Source: Chloroflexota bacterium
Lineage (GTDB): Bacteria; Chloroflexota; UBA11872
Assembly: GCA_022821645.1 (NCBI GenBank)
Contig: JAJEDE010000025.1
Coordinates: forward strand, 310,001-374,000
Direction: 5' to 3'
Length of the DNA: 64,000 nt
This document shows positions 36,728 to 45,985 of the stretch, in pieces (the first letter of the stretch is position 1; every line of letters begins with the position of its first letter). The notes beneath the pieces are model-generated. The model saw only the letters and a program-made list of their open reading frames with translations, had not been told where the DNA came from and searched no databases. Position numbers and translations under genes: made by a program.

Positions 36728-38553
36728 TAGACGTGCTCGAAGTCGACGCCGGTGTAGTAGGCGGCCAGAATCTGCTCGCCATTCGCCCCGGCCGCGGCCA
36801 TGGCGTTGGCGCTGCGTAGCGGCAGCCCTATCCCGTGACCGAGCAAGGTCTGTCCCCGGCTAAACGGATCATCAACAGCTACCGCCCAAGGCTTCAAGGG
36901 TCCGCCCCATTCCTCGTGCCAACTCCTCGTGCGGCCGTCGGCGCGAGAGAAGTACACCGCGTGGATGGTACTGCCCTCGTAGGTCATTACGCAGCCTCGA
37001 GTATCGTGGACCGCGTCCCGCAGACGGGTGCCTGACAACTCGCGCGCGTAGCCGTGATAGACCTGATCTCGGGTGTATAGCGTGGGGGTATGCCGCGTGG
37101 AGGCCGCGACGTCAAAGAGCGCGCCGCTGGCGCGGCGCTGCGTGCGTACGGTGTAGGCGTATGTGCGAAAGGCGATCGCCGAGGCCCGTAAGGCTTCCCA
37201 GGGAATGGTGTCGTTCTGTTCCACCAGGCCGGAAAGGTAGTCGTCCAAGGACAAGGTGTTGACGACCCACGCGCTTCGATAGTTGGCCAGCCAGGCGAAC
37301 TCCATGGATCCTCGGTAGGTGCGTTGAGGCGCGGTTTCCTCAAGCCGGAGCCGCGATGCTTGGGAGGGATCTATCAGCACTTTGCCGACGGTTTGCAGCC
37401 GGCTGCCGTCCGGAAGGTCGAGCAGATGCAGCTCGTTGGCTATGTCGCGGCGAATCACAACGCGCTCGTCCGCATCGAGTTGCCCAAGGACGGTGCCGCC
37501 CTCGTCACGAATCTCCAGCCCTCCGGTCGAAAAGACCGTGGCCTGGTGGACGCCCGGGTTGTCGTCGCTGATGTCCAGCAGCCCAACGCGGATGTCGGGA
37601 GTGGTGCGACGGGCCGGGGCGTCCACAACCGGCGCGGACACGGCCAGCGCCGTAAACCACTCACCATTGGCTTGCAGATCGGGCTGGAGCCGGAACGGAC
37701 CGGGGACCGCGGGCATCTGAATCGGGATGTCCAGCGTTGCGGACTCACCGGGCGCAACGTCACTCGAAAGCGACGCGAAGGAAGGCATGATGCGAGTTGA
37801 GGGCGTATTCGAGTCGGCCCAGCGTGCGCCGACCTTCACCGCATCGTCCCCGGTCGCCGCCCAGGTGTTGTCGCCACTGTTTTCGACCGTCACGCGCAGC
37901 GACGTCGAGGCGCCGGGCGCCTGTGCCGGGATGGGTTCTACGGAGTAGGCGGCGTCGATGCCGTCGGTAAGGGTGGCCAGATAGGTCCGACCGATCGGTT
38001 CGATCTGAATCGGTATCTGGCGCGTCGACTGGTAACTGAGCTTGCCGCGCTGAAAGAACTGCGCGGTAACGCCGCCGGCCTCGGGCACTTCCTCGGAGAT
38101 CGGCAGCCCGAGCAGGTCGCCGCGCCCGAGGCGATTCCAGAATTCCAGAAAGCCGAAGCGGACCGAGTGACGGGTCTGCCAGATGTACTCCACGCTGGCC
38201 TCGCTGCGAAACGGCGCGATCTGGTGAAAGTAGCGACCCCCCGAGACCAGTTCGCCAAGGAGCGCTGGCTGAATCTCGTACTGAGTCCCGGCGTTCTCGG
38301 GCCAGCGCTCAAGGAGAAAGTTCGCGAATAGCTGTGCGGAGCGTCCGTTGCGTTCAAATCGATTCGTGATTGGATCGCCGACGACCGCAACACCTCCGAC
38401 GCGCTCAACATAGCTTTCAAAGAGTGGGTCAATAGAGGCGTTAGACGCCGCGGCCGGATCGGCCAGGACCCGCGCGGCAGGCGCCGAGGCTAACCCTATG
38501 GCGCCGAGAGCGGCGGCCCGCCCGAGCATTCGTCGAGATAGTTGGCGAGACAT
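36724..38553 (-). CDS. SpoIID/LytB-domain protein, Tat-type secreted
   Basis: A 609-residue exported protein with a twin-arginine type signal peptide (SRRMLGRAA, then a hydrophobic stretch ending near residue 32). The middle 200-410 region is beta-rich; the C-terminal SpoIID domain (about 415-609) has TLSLDDYLSGLVEQN, LRASAIAFRTYA, the acidic DDPF and LLGHGIGLPLRSANAMAA. SpoIID domains are lytic transglycosylases that cleave peptidoglycan; in non-sporulating bacteria they modify the wall in other ways. It precedes argF with a TTGA overlap. Confidence 0.85.
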   Translation of the reverse strand: MSRQLSRRMLGRAAALGAIGLASAPAARVLADPAAASNASIDPLFESYVERVGGVAVVGDPITNRFERNGRSAQLFANFLLERWPENAGTQYEIQPALLGELVSGGRYFHQIAPFRSEASVEYIWQTRHSVRFGFLEFWNRLGRGDLLGLPISEEVPEAGGVTAQFFQRGKLSYQSTRQIPIQIEPIGRTYLATLTDGIDAAYSVEPIPAQAPGASTSLRVTVENSGDNTWAATGDDAVKVGARWADSNTPSTRIMPSFASLSSDVAPGESATLDIPIQMPAVPGPFRLQPDLQANGEWFTALAVSAPVVDAPARRTTPDIRVGLLDISDDNPGVHQATVFSTGGLEIRDEGGTVLGQLDADERVVIRRDIANELHLLDLPDGSRLQTVGKVLIDPSQASRLRLEETAPQRTYRGSMEFAWLANYRSAWVVNTLSLDDYLSGLVEQNDTIPWEALRASAIAFRTYAYTVRTQRRASGALFDVAASTRHTPTLYTRDQVYHGYARELSGTRLRDAVHDTRGCVMTYEGSTIHAVYFSRADGRTRSWHEEWGGPLKPWAVAVDDPFSRGQTLLGHGIGLPLRSANAMAAAGANGEQILAAYYTGVDFEHVY

Positions 38554-38697
38554 AGAAAGACAAGCGTAACGGGTGCTTGACAGTTTTTGGGTCACATCGC
38601 TCACCGAAGCGTCCTGCTGTGTTAGCTCGGTCGATTCCCTTCAGCGACGCAAGTTCCGCACGCCGACCGTCAAAACAAACGTCGGCATACTGACGAT

Positions 38698-39879
38698 GTG
38701 ACGATAAGCGCGCCTTCGCACATCTATCTCGATCACGCCGCGAGTACGCCGCTAGATCCAGCGGTGTTCGAGGCCATGCGGCCATACCTCTGGTCTCAGG
38801 CAGGCAATCCCTCGAGCGTGCATGCGGCCGGGCGACGCGCGCGTCAGGCAGTTGACACCGCCCGTGAACAGGTCGCGAGCGTCCTGGGCTGTAAACCCGG
38901 CGAGTTGATTTTCACCAGCGGCGGCACGGAGTCGGACAACTTGGCGGTGATCGGCGCGGCGAAAGCCGGGGCGAGACACGGCCGACACATCGTGACCACG
39001 GCAATCGAGCACCACGCCGTGCTCTTCGCCGCCCGGGCGCTGAAGGCGCATGGGTTTGAGGTTACGGAACTCGTGGTCGATCAGGGTGGCCGGGTCGATC
39101 CGGACGACTTGGCGGCAGCGATGCGTGCGGACACAATCCTCGTGAGTATCGGTCTGGCGAACAACGAGGTCGGGACGATTCAGGATCTCGCGTCGCTTGC
39201 GCGAATCGCGCACGAAGCAGGCGTGCGCGTGCATACCGACGCGGTCCAGGCGGCGGGACAACTCGACATAAATGTTGATCGGCTTGGCGTTGACTTGTTA
39301 AGTTTGTCGGCACACAAGCTCTATGGCCCCAAAGGGGTCGGCGCGTTGTTCGTTCGCGAGGGCGTGAGCTTTGAGCGTCGGTCTTTTGGCGGGGCGCAGG
39401 AGCGCGACCGCCGGGCGGGGACCGAAAACGTGCCGGGAATCGTAGGACTAGGTGAAGCCGTGAAGCGTGCGGAAGCCGATCGAGAGAGCCGGTCTGCGCA
39501 CATGCGTAGGTTGAGTGCGGCGCTCATCGAACGCGTGACGGCTCAATGTCCCCAGGCACGTCTGACGGGCGATCCGGAGCGGCGGCTGTCCGCGTTTGCG
39601 TCCTTTGCGTTCGCCGATATTGACGCCGAGTCGTTGCTGATTCGCCTGGACTTGGATGGGATTGCCGTTTCAACCGGGGCTGCCTGTACATCGGGGTCGC
39701 TCGAGCCATCGCATGTGGTCCAGGCGTTGGGGCTGCCAGAGCGCTTCCGACGAGGATCGCTGCGATGCACCGTTGGACGAAGCACGACGTCCGCTGAGAT
39801 TGCTCGGGCCGGCGACGCGATCGTGCGGCATGTACGGGCGCTGCGAGCCGTCGCGGCGCCGCCATCAGCAGTCGGCTAG
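38698..39879 (+). CDS. cysteine desulfurase (NifS/IscS family)
   Basis: A 393-residue PLP enzyme that mobilises sulfur from cysteine for FeS clusters or thiolated tRNA. It starts IYLDHAASTPL, has the PLP lysine in SLSAHKLYGPKG and the catalytic Cys loop STGAACTSGS near 320. The GTG at 38698 is preferred; CATACT six bases upstream is a possible -10 and would give a nearly leaderless mRNA. No iscU or mnmA follows. IscS and tRNA-modifying NifS types cannot be separated from sequence alone. Confidence 0.92.
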   Translation: MTISAPSHIYLDHAASTPLDPAVFEAMRPYLWSQAGNPSSVHAAGRRARQAVDTAREQVASVLGCKPGELIFTSGGTESDNLAVIGAAKAGARHGRHIVTTAIEHHAVLFAARALKAHGFEVTELVVDQGGRVDPDDLAAAMRADTILVSIGLANNEVGTIQDLASLARIAHEAGVRVHTDAVQAAGQLDINVDRLGVDLLSLSAHKLYGPKGVGALFVREGVSFERRSFGGAQERDRRAGTENVPGIVGLGEAVKRAEADRESRSAHMRRLSAALIERVTAQCPQARLTGDPERRLSAFASFAFADIDAESLLIRLDLDGIAVSTGAACTSGSLEPSHVVQALGLPERFRRGSLRCTVGRSTTSAEIARAGDAIVRHVRALRAVAAPPSAVG

Positions 39880-39881
39880 CC

Positions 39882-40148
39882 ATGGACGTACTGTTCGTGA
39901 TTCCGCCGTCCGTTTATCTGGGCTTGCTCTTGGCCACCTTCATCAGCTTTACGTTCCATGCGGTGATCGGTCGACGACAGAACTCGGGGTTCTTTTACTG
40001 GCCGTTCGGCGTTGCCGGATTCGCGGGAGGGGCGCTGGCCGCCGGTGCGATTGGCGCCACCTACATGGCGATCGGCGGGCTGCCGATTCTGGGGGCGTTC
40101 GTGGGGTGCGTCGTGGGCTTGCTGGTTGCGCACCTGGTGCTGACGTGA
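39882..40148 (+). CDS. small hydrophobic membrane protein
   Basis: An 88-residue protein with three likely membrane spans (about 5-25, 38-58, 63-88) and no recognisable family. It starts two bases after the cysteine desulfurase stop and is probably co-transcribed. The function is unknown; small membrane proteins of this kind often act as subunits or stress-response peptides. It does not look like a holin with certainty. Confidence 0.6.
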   Translation: MDVLFVIPPSVYLGLLLATFISFTFHAVIGRRQNSGFFYWPFGVAGFAGGALAAGAIGATYMAIGGLPILGAFVGCVVGLLVAHLVLT

Positions 40149-40255
40149 CTGTCGGAGCGCCTGGCAACGCGCCTGTCGTCGGGGAAATTGTGCCGTTCCA
40201 CCCGGGAAAACTGTGCTAGCTTTCTGGGGCACGATGTGTACAAGGTGGTCGGACA

Positions 40256-40375
40256 ATGGTCGTCCGACTCGCCAAGATGGCTTTTGGATTCTTGATTGGT
40301 CTCGCCGCCGGATATGCACTGTGTGCGATGCGTCCGGAAGCGGCGGCCGATCGAGTGACGGAGGAGTCCCGATAG
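40256..40375 (+). CDS. putative 39-residue membrane peptide
   Basis: A short frame beginning MVVRLAKMAFGFLIGLAAG, with a single membrane span (about 8-26) and a charged tail RVTEESR. AAGGTGG lies seven bases upstream of the ATG, which is a fair ribosome site. The terminator at 40410 comes 35 bases after its stop. A YtxH-like small membrane protein is possible; coding is inferred from the ribosome site and amphipathic layout. Confidence 0.45.
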   Translation: MVVRLAKMAFGFLIGLAAGYALCAMRPEAAADRVTEESR

Positions 40376-40409
40376 CGCAGGCATAACCCACAGTTCGCAC
40401 GTTTTCTAA

Positions 40410-40450
40410 GGCTGATCGGGAGGCAGCTTCCGTCGGTCTTTCTTTGTTTT
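40410..40450 (+). terminator. intrinsic terminator before alaS
   Basis: GGCTGA, a bulged T, CGGGAG, loop GCAG, CTTCCG and TCGGTC form a 12-pair hairpin followed by TTTCTTTGTTTT. It ends 29 bases before the alaS ATG. Either it ends the desulfurase transcript, with alaS having a promoter in the short gap that I do not see, or it attenuates alaS. Confidence 0.7.
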
Positions 40451-40479
40451 GCGGGCTTGGTCAGCCTGGGAACCACCCC

Positions 40480-43101
40480 ATGAATACCGCCGAAATCCGT
40501 GACCACTACTTACGGTTCTTTGCCGAACGCGGGCACCGTGTATTGCCCAGCGCTTCATTGGTCCCGGTTGGCGATCCAAGCGTGTTGCTGACGTCGGCCG
40601 GTATGCAGCAATTCAAGCCGTACTTCAGCGGTGAGCGGCCCTCGCCCTATCCACGGATTGCCACGGTGCAGAAGTGCTTCCGGACGACGGATCTGGACGA
40701 GGTCGGTGACCTCAGCCACCTCACGTTCTTCGAAATGCTCGGCAATTTCAGCTTCGGCGACTATTTCAAAGTGGAGGCGATCACCTGGGCCCGCGAGCTT
40801 GTCCAGGACGTGATCGGGATTGAACCGGACCGAGTCTGGGCCACCGTGTACGAAGGCAGCCCGGGTGTGCCGCGGGATGAGGAAGCGGCGGATATATGGG
40901 TGGACCTGGGTCATCCGCGCGAGCGCATCGCCTACGCGGGCGAGGACAACTTCTGGGGGCCGACGGGCGATAGCGGCCCGTGTGGGCCGACGACCGAGAT
41001 TCACATCAACCTGCGACCCGATCTGCCTGACGTCGGACCGCTGGCGGCGCCAGAGCAGTATCTCGAGATTTGGAACCTGGTGTTCAACCAGTACTTCAAG
41101 TCCACGGACGGTGCACTCACGCCGCTGCAGAAGCATGGGGTGGACACCGGCGCTGGCCTGGAGCGTTGGGCCGTGGTGCTGCAGGGTGTCAACTCGATTT
41201 ACGAGACTGATACCTGGTGGCCGCTCGTACAGACGGCGGCGGGTCATGCGGGACTGGAATACGAGGCCGAGCGCGAGAGCGGTCGGTCGCTGCGGGTAAT
41301 CGCGCAGCACAGCCGGGCAGCGGCGTTCCTCATCGGTGACGGAGTAATGCCGGGCAACGAGGGCCGCGGCTACATTCTGCGGCGCAGCATCCGTCAGGGT
41401 GTGCGCCACGCACGGCAGCTGAGCATCGAGTCGGACGCCTTGGCTCCAGTCGTCGCTGCGGCCATCGACGTGATGTCCGAGGAGGGATACGAGGACCTGC
41501 TGCCGCGCGCGGACTTCATCCGCGGCGTGGTCAGCGACGAGGAGCAGCGCTTTCGCCGGACGCTGGACGCCGGGGTGGCGCGGCTGGACGACTTGCTGGC
41601 GACCGTGCCGCATGGTGGGCAAGTCGACGGTGCACGGATGTTCGAGCTCTATGACACCTTTGGATTCCCCCCGGACATTACGAAGGACATCGCGGCCGCA
41701 CAGGGCGTGGGCGTAGACGAAGCGGGCTTTGAAGCCGCGCTGGCCGCGCAGCAGGCGCGCAGCCGCGCGGCGCAGTCCGACGGACAGGCGCTGGAGTTGC
41801 CGTCCGGGTTCGGTGAATCGATGTTCGTGGGATACGACTTCGTGACCGAGGCTGAAGGCACGATCGTTGCGCTGGCGCGTGACGGCGTGCTGCTGGACGC
41901 GGCTGCGAGCGGCGGACATCTGATGATTCTGCTTGACCAGACGCCCTTCTACGGGGAGGCCGGTGGTCAGGTCGGTGATTCGGGAGTTCTGATGGGTCCC
42001 GACGGCGCGGCCCGGGTAACCGATACGCTCAAGAGCCCCGAGGGCACGGTAGTGATGGTCGCCGAGGTCACGCGTGGCCAGCTCGCCGTGGGCGAGCGCG
42101 TACTGGCTCGCGTAGACCGCGAGCGCCGTTTCAACATCATGCGCAACCACACGGCAACCCACCTCTTGCACGCGGGCCTACGGCGGACCCTGGGCGATCA
42201 CGTTCGCCAGGCGGGTTCTTTGGTGGCGCCGGACCGGCTGCGATTCGACTTCACAAATCCGGCGCCCGTGACCGATGAGGAATTGCGCCGAATTCAACAA
42301 TGGGTGAATTCGCAGATCCTTGAGGACTACCAACTGGTCACTGAGCTGACTGAAGTGCAGGCGGCGGTGGAAGCCGGGGCCATGGCGCTGTTCGGCGAAA
42401 AGTACGGCGAAGTGGTGCGCATGGTGCGGATGGGCGACGTGAGCCGTGAACTGTGCGGCGGCACCCACTGTGCATCCAGCAATCAGATCGGGCTCTTCGC
42501 CATCGTGCAGGAAGGCGGAATCGCGGCGGGCGTTCGCCGTATCGAAGCCGTGACCGGCGCCGGAGCAGTCGAATTCGTGGAACGAAGCCAGGACCTGCTG
42601 GCCGAGATTGCCCGTCAGTTGGAGTCGGCGCCGGTGGAGACGCCGGAACGCGTGCAACGGCTGCTCAGTCAGCAGGCCGACTTACGGCGACGATTGCTGG
42701 CCGCCGAGCGAGCCGAGGCCCGACGGCAGGCTGAACGGCTGGCGGCGGAATCCGTGACAGTTGGACCGATTTCGCTGGTTGCGGCCAACACGTCGGCGGC
42801 CAATCGCGACGCGCTCCGCGAGTTGAGCGACGATCTGCGCCAGCGGATGGAAACTCCCTGGGTGATTGTGCTGGCGGCCACCATTGACGGACGTCCCGCG
42901 TTCGTTGCCGCGGCGTCCGCCGACGCTGTGGCCGCAGGTGTCAATGCCGGGACGCTGGCACGTGCGATGGCGCAGGCGGCTGGAGGAGGCGGTGGAGGGC
43001 GGCCGGAACTGGCCATGGCTGGTGGCAGGGATCCAACGCGAATCCAGGCGGCGCTGGAGGCTGGACGAGCCTGCGTTAGCGATGCAGTGGCTCGGCCATG
43101 A
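40480..43101 (+). CDS. alaS: alanyl-tRNA synthetase
   Basis: An 873-residue class II synthetase. The catalytic core begins at MNTAEIRDHYLRFF, with motif 2 around TVQKCFRTTDLDEVG and the GNFSFGDYFK region; the editing domain has the zinc-binding HTATHLLHAGLR and CGGTHCASS; the C-terminal DHHA1-like domain ends the protein. ATG at 40480 fits the family start. It begins a seven-gene rightward run with baseplate J-like, ruvX, mltG, pepP, efp and a BCCP-like gene. Confidence 0.97.
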   Translation: MNTAEIRDHYLRFFAERGHRVLPSASLVPVGDPSVLLTSAGMQQFKPYFSGERPSPYPRIATVQKCFRTTDLDEVGDLSHLTFFEMLGNFSFGDYFKVEAITWARELVQDVIGIEPDRVWATVYEGSPGVPRDEEAADIWVDLGHPRERIAYAGEDNFWGPTGDSGPCGPTTEIHINLRPDLPDVGPLAAPEQYLEIWNLVFNQYFKSTDGALTPLQKHGVDTGAGLERWAVVLQGVNSIYETDTWWPLVQTAAGHAGLEYEAERESGRSLRVIAQHSRAAAFLIGDGVMPGNEGRGYILRRSIRQGVRHARQLSIESDALAPVVAAAIDVMSEEGYEDLLPRADFIRGVVSDEEQRFRRTLDAGVARLDDLLATVPHGGQVDGARMFELYDTFGFPPDITKDIAAAQGVGVDEAGFEAALAAQQARSRAAQSDGQALELPSGFGESMFVGYDFVTEAEGTIVALARDGVLLDAAASGGHLMILLDQTPFYGEAGGQVGDSGVLMGPDGAARVTDTLKSPEGTVVMVAEVTRGQLAVGERVLARVDRERRFNIMRNHTATHLLHAGLRRTLGDHVRQAGSLVAPDRLRFDFTNPAPVTDEELRRIQQWVNSQILEDYQLVTELTEVQAAVEAGAMALFGEKYGEVVRMVRMGDVSRELCGGTHCASSNQIGLFAIVQEGGIAAGVRRIEAVTGAGAVEFVERSQDLLAEIARQLESAPVETPERVQRLLSQQADLRRRLLAAERAEARRQAERLAAESVTVGPISLVAANTSAANRDALRELSDDLRQRMETPWVIVLAATIDGRPAFVAAASADAVAAGVNAGTLARAMAQAAGGGGGGRPELAMAGGRDPTRIQAALEAGRACVSDAVARP

Positions 43102-44498
43102 GAGCTGTGCGCGAGCGGCAACCGGACGTGGTGCGGCGGGTCTACATCCCTGAGGCCGGGATCAACCGGCCGCGCGTCCATCGCCCACCGAGGCCGACTC
43201 TCGAAAGATCTGCGCGCGCTGGCCGCAGCGTCGTATTTGAACGCCTTGCGCCGGATGACGCTGAGCCGCGGCTTGGGTCGTGGCGCCTCCCGCGCTCGAC
43301 GGTCGTGCCAACTCGGCTCTGGCGGGAGCCTATGTCCCGACTTTCGGTGGCTACCACTGTGGCCGTACTCGTGGCTGTGCTTCTTGTCGTAGTTGCCTTT
43401 CAGTATTTCGTGGTTCCCTCCAGCACGATCGTCGTAGTCCCGCAGGCCAACCGGCTACCAATTGACGCGACGGTGCGGATCGATCCCGACGCCGGCTCGC
43501 TCGATGTCCAGCGCGGTGTCGTGCCGGCGACGATCATGGACGCCACGGTTCAAGGCGCGCTAACGAAACCCGCGACGGGACGACGGCGTGAGGCTCAGGG
43601 GGTTGCCGGGGGCTTTGTCACAATTCGGAATCGCACGCGTCAGGCCGTGGTGTTGCCCGCGGGGACGCGAGTGATGACGGCGGATGGGACCGGTTTTCTC
43701 ACGGACGCGGAGTTCCTGGTGCCACCGACACTGCAGGTTGGCGGCCGCGATGTGCCGGGGGAGGCCATCGTGGCGGTGACGGCCGAGGCGCCAGGCCTCT
43801 CGGGAAACGCCCCGGCGCTGGCGATTACGACGGTGGACGGTCCGTTCGGCGGCTCGCTGGAGGCATTCAACCCCCAGCCTCTGGAAGGCGGCTCGGAGCT
43901 GGAAGTGGCGCTGGTGTCTCAGCGCGACTTCACCGAACTGGACGCCCTGTTGACCGAGAGGCTGCAGAGTGCGGCCATTGAGCGCCTTCGCCGGGACCGA
44001 CCGGCAAATCAGACGCTGATCGTCTGGTCGCCGGCGAATGGCAATCCACAGGTCTTGCAGCGCGAGTTCAGCGCCAAGCCCGACGAGCATGCCTCCGAAC
44101 TCTCCCTGGAAATGGAAATCCGGGCTCTGGGAACGGCCTTTGCCACTCAAGATCTGGAGGCCGTGTTGCTGCAGCGTCTGCGGGACTCGCTCGAGGGGCA
44201 GGCGTTTGAAATCGACTCAATTCGAGTTGTCGATACTGAAGTCCTTGGCGAGCGTCAGGGTGTGCTGGATCTACGAGTTCACGCGATTGCGGAGGCCGTG
44301 GACACGATCGACCACAACACGGTGCGTGCTGCAGCGACTGGGCGTTCGCTTGGTGAGGGATTGCAGGCACTTCGGGCACTACCGGGCGTGGACCAGGTGT
44401 CCGCGACCCACGAACCGCCCGATACGGCGAATTTTCCGAGAATCGGGTTTCGTATCGATGTCACGGTCGAGGCGCCGCAACCAATCGAGACCCCATGA
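43098..44498 (+). CDS. baseplate J-like domain membrane protein
   Basis: A 466-residue protein with a basic N terminus, one membrane span (about 84-107) and then beta-rich domains resembling phage baseplate J/gp47-like proteins: VVLPAGTRVMTADGTGFLTDAEF, GEAIVAVTAEAPGLSGNAPA. Its ATG overlaps the alaS stop (ATGA). No other phage gene is near, so it is probably a cell-surface protein with this fold rather than a phage remnant. The domain match is from pattern recall only. Confidence 0.62.
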   Translation: MRAVRERQPDVVRRVYIPEAGINRPRVHRPPRPTLERSARAGRSVVFERLAPDDAEPRLGSWRLPRSTVVPTRLWREPMSRLSVATTVAVLVAVLLVVVAFQYFVVPSSTIVVVPQANRLPIDATVRIDPDAGSLDVQRGVVPATIMDATVQGALTKPATGRRREAQGVAGGFVTIRNRTRQAVVLPAGTRVMTADGTGFLTDAEFLVPPTLQVGGRDVPGEAIVAVTAEAPGLSGNAPALAITTVDGPFGGSLEAFNPQPLEGGSELEVALVSQRDFTELDALLTERLQSAAIERLRRDRPANQTLIVWSPANGNPQVLQREFSAKPDEHASELSLEMEIRALGTAFATQDLEAVLLQRLRDSLEGQAFEIDSIRVVDTEVLGERQGVLDLRVHAIAEAVDTIDHNTVRAAATGRSLGEGLQALRALPGVDQVSATHEPPDTANFPRIGFRIDVTVEAPQPIETP

Positions 44499-44532
44499 GC
44501 CGGAGCGACCGCCCGCGGCGCTGGGTCGGCGG

Positions 44533-44919
44533 GTGGGCGCGCTGGACCTGGGGGAGCGTCGGATTGGCGTGGCCATGACCGACGCCGGTGGATCGTTTGT
44601 GACCATGCGACGGGTGCTGAGCCGTGTCGGCGGAAGCGATGACTCGACTGCCCTGGGTGCCGTTCTTGACGCATACCCGGGCGCAACGTTAGTGATCGGA
44701 TTGCCGTTGAATACGGACGGAAGCGAGAGCGCCCAGGCCGCGCGTAACCGGCGCTGGGCTTCCCAGCTGCTTAACGGCCGCCGCGAGCCTGTCATTTGGA
44801 GGGACGAGCATTTGACTACGCAGGCTGCCCGGCGGGATGGAGCGGGAGACGCGGATGTGGATGCGCGCGCCGCCGAAATCCTTCTGCTGGATTACCTCAG
44901 GAGCCAGACCAAATGCTGA
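44533..44919 (+). CDS. ruvX: RuvX/YqgF-type Holliday junction resolvase-like nuclease
   Basis: A short RNase H-fold protein, also implicated in 16S rRNA processing. Motifs: GALDLGERRIGVAMTD (first Asp), VIGLPLNTDGSES, WRDEHLTT (Glu/Asp) and DVDARAAEILLLDYL (last Asp). The GTG at 44533 gives 128 residues. An ATG at 44495 that forms ATGA with the upstream stop is in a different frame, so a small frameshift or a sequencing error near 44500-44530 may separate the natural start from the body. Confidence 0.82.
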   Translation: MGALDLGERRIGVAMTDAGGSFVTMRRVLSRVGGSDDSTALGAVLDAYPGATLVIGLPLNTDGSESAQAARNRRWASQLLNGRREPVIWRDEHLTTQAARRDGAGDADVDARAAEILLLDYLRSQTKC

Positions 44920-45965
44920 GCCGCGTCAGTGCAATCACCCAGGCGTTTGGTATTGGACTGTTGACGCTGGCCGGCGTGCTGTTGCTGGGCTACTCGGCGG
45001 CGTCCCGGTTTGCCGACTCCCCGTCCCCTGTGGCGGCTCGCACCGTGCCCTTCACCATTCCGGTTGGAGCGACCGCCTCTGACATTGCACAGGGTCTGCG
45101 TGAGGCGAGCCTGATTCGCAGCGATCTCCTGTTCCAGGTGCTGGTGGAACGGCGCGGACTGGAAGGGGCGTTTCGCCAGGGGACCTTCTTGCTGCGGTCG
45201 GACATGACGCTGGACGAGATTGTGCGCGCGCTCAGCACGGCAGTGGCCGTGGATCAGACGGTGACCTTTCCCGAGGGCTGGAGGCTGGAGGAGATGGCCG
45301 ACCGGCTGGCGGATCAAACCGAGATCGACGATCTGGAGTTCCTGCGATTGGCGCGCGAGGGAGCCCCGGCCTTTGCTTTGGAGTTCGAATTCCTGTCCAG
45401 TCTGCCGGCGGGAAATTCGCTGGAGGGCTATCTGTTTCCTGACACCTACCAGATTGATGGCTCGTCGAACGCACGGAACCTGATCCAGCGCATGTTGCGG
45501 CGATTCGACGAAGTGGTGACACCTGAAATACGCGCTGATGCAGCGGAGACCGGCCTGTCGGTCCATGAACTGTTGACGCTCGCGTCAATCATTGAGCGGG
45601 AGGCGGTTCTGGATGAGGAGCGGCCGGTAATCTCCGGTGTTTTTCACAATCGCCTGGCACGCGGGATACCGCTGCAGGCGGACCCGACTGCCCAGTACGC
45701 GATTGGCCGTACCGGCCCGGGGGGACGCTGGTGGAAGCCGGACATTACCGGTGACGACCTACGGACGCAGTCTCCGTACAATACCTACGTGGTCAACGGG
45801 CTGCCCCCGGGGCCCATCGCCGCCCCCGGGTTGGCCTCCATCATTGCGGCGGCCAGACCTGAGTCCACGCCCTACCTGTTTTTCGTCGCTCGCGGCGATG
45901 GTTCGCACGCGTTTTCCGAGACGCTGGAGGAACACACACGCAACATCGAGCGCTATCTGAACTAA
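44913..45965 (+). CDS. mltG: endolytic murein transglycosylase MltG
   Basis: A 350-residue membrane-anchored enzyme that ends glycan strand growth. One membrane span (about 9-28), a LysM-like domain (FTIPVGATASDIAQGL) and the YceG fold with catalytic Glu in LTLASIIEREA, then FHNRLARGIPLQADPT, YNTYVVNGLPPGPIAAPG and YLFFVARGDGSHAFS. ATG at 44913 overlaps the ruvX stop. The ruvX-mltG pairing is common. Confidence 0.93.
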   Translation: MLSRVSAITQAFGIGLLTLAGVLLLGYSAASRFADSPSPVAARTVPFTIPVGATASDIAQGLREASLIRSDLLFQVLVERRGLEGAFRQGTFLLRSDMTLDEIVRALSTAVAVDQTVTFPEGWRLEEMADRLADQTEIDDLEFLRLAREGAPAFALEFEFLSSLPAGNSLEGYLFPDTYQIDGSSNARNLIQRMLRRFDEVVTPEIRADAAETGLSVHELLTLASIIEREAVLDEERPVISGVFHNRLARGIPLQADPTAQYAIGRTGPGGRWWKPDITGDDLRTQSPYNTYVVNGLPPGPIAAPGLASIIAAARPESTPYLFFVARGDGSHAFSETLEEHTRNIERYLN

Positions 45966-45985
45966 CGGCCGCTCGGACCGAGCGG

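Noticed and set aside
36724..38553. Evidence of sporulation
   Set aside because: SpoIID domains occur widely in non-sporulating bacteria and no other sporulation gene is present.
43098..44498. Prophage remnant
   Set aside because: Only one phage-like domain is present, embedded in a conserved housekeeping order.
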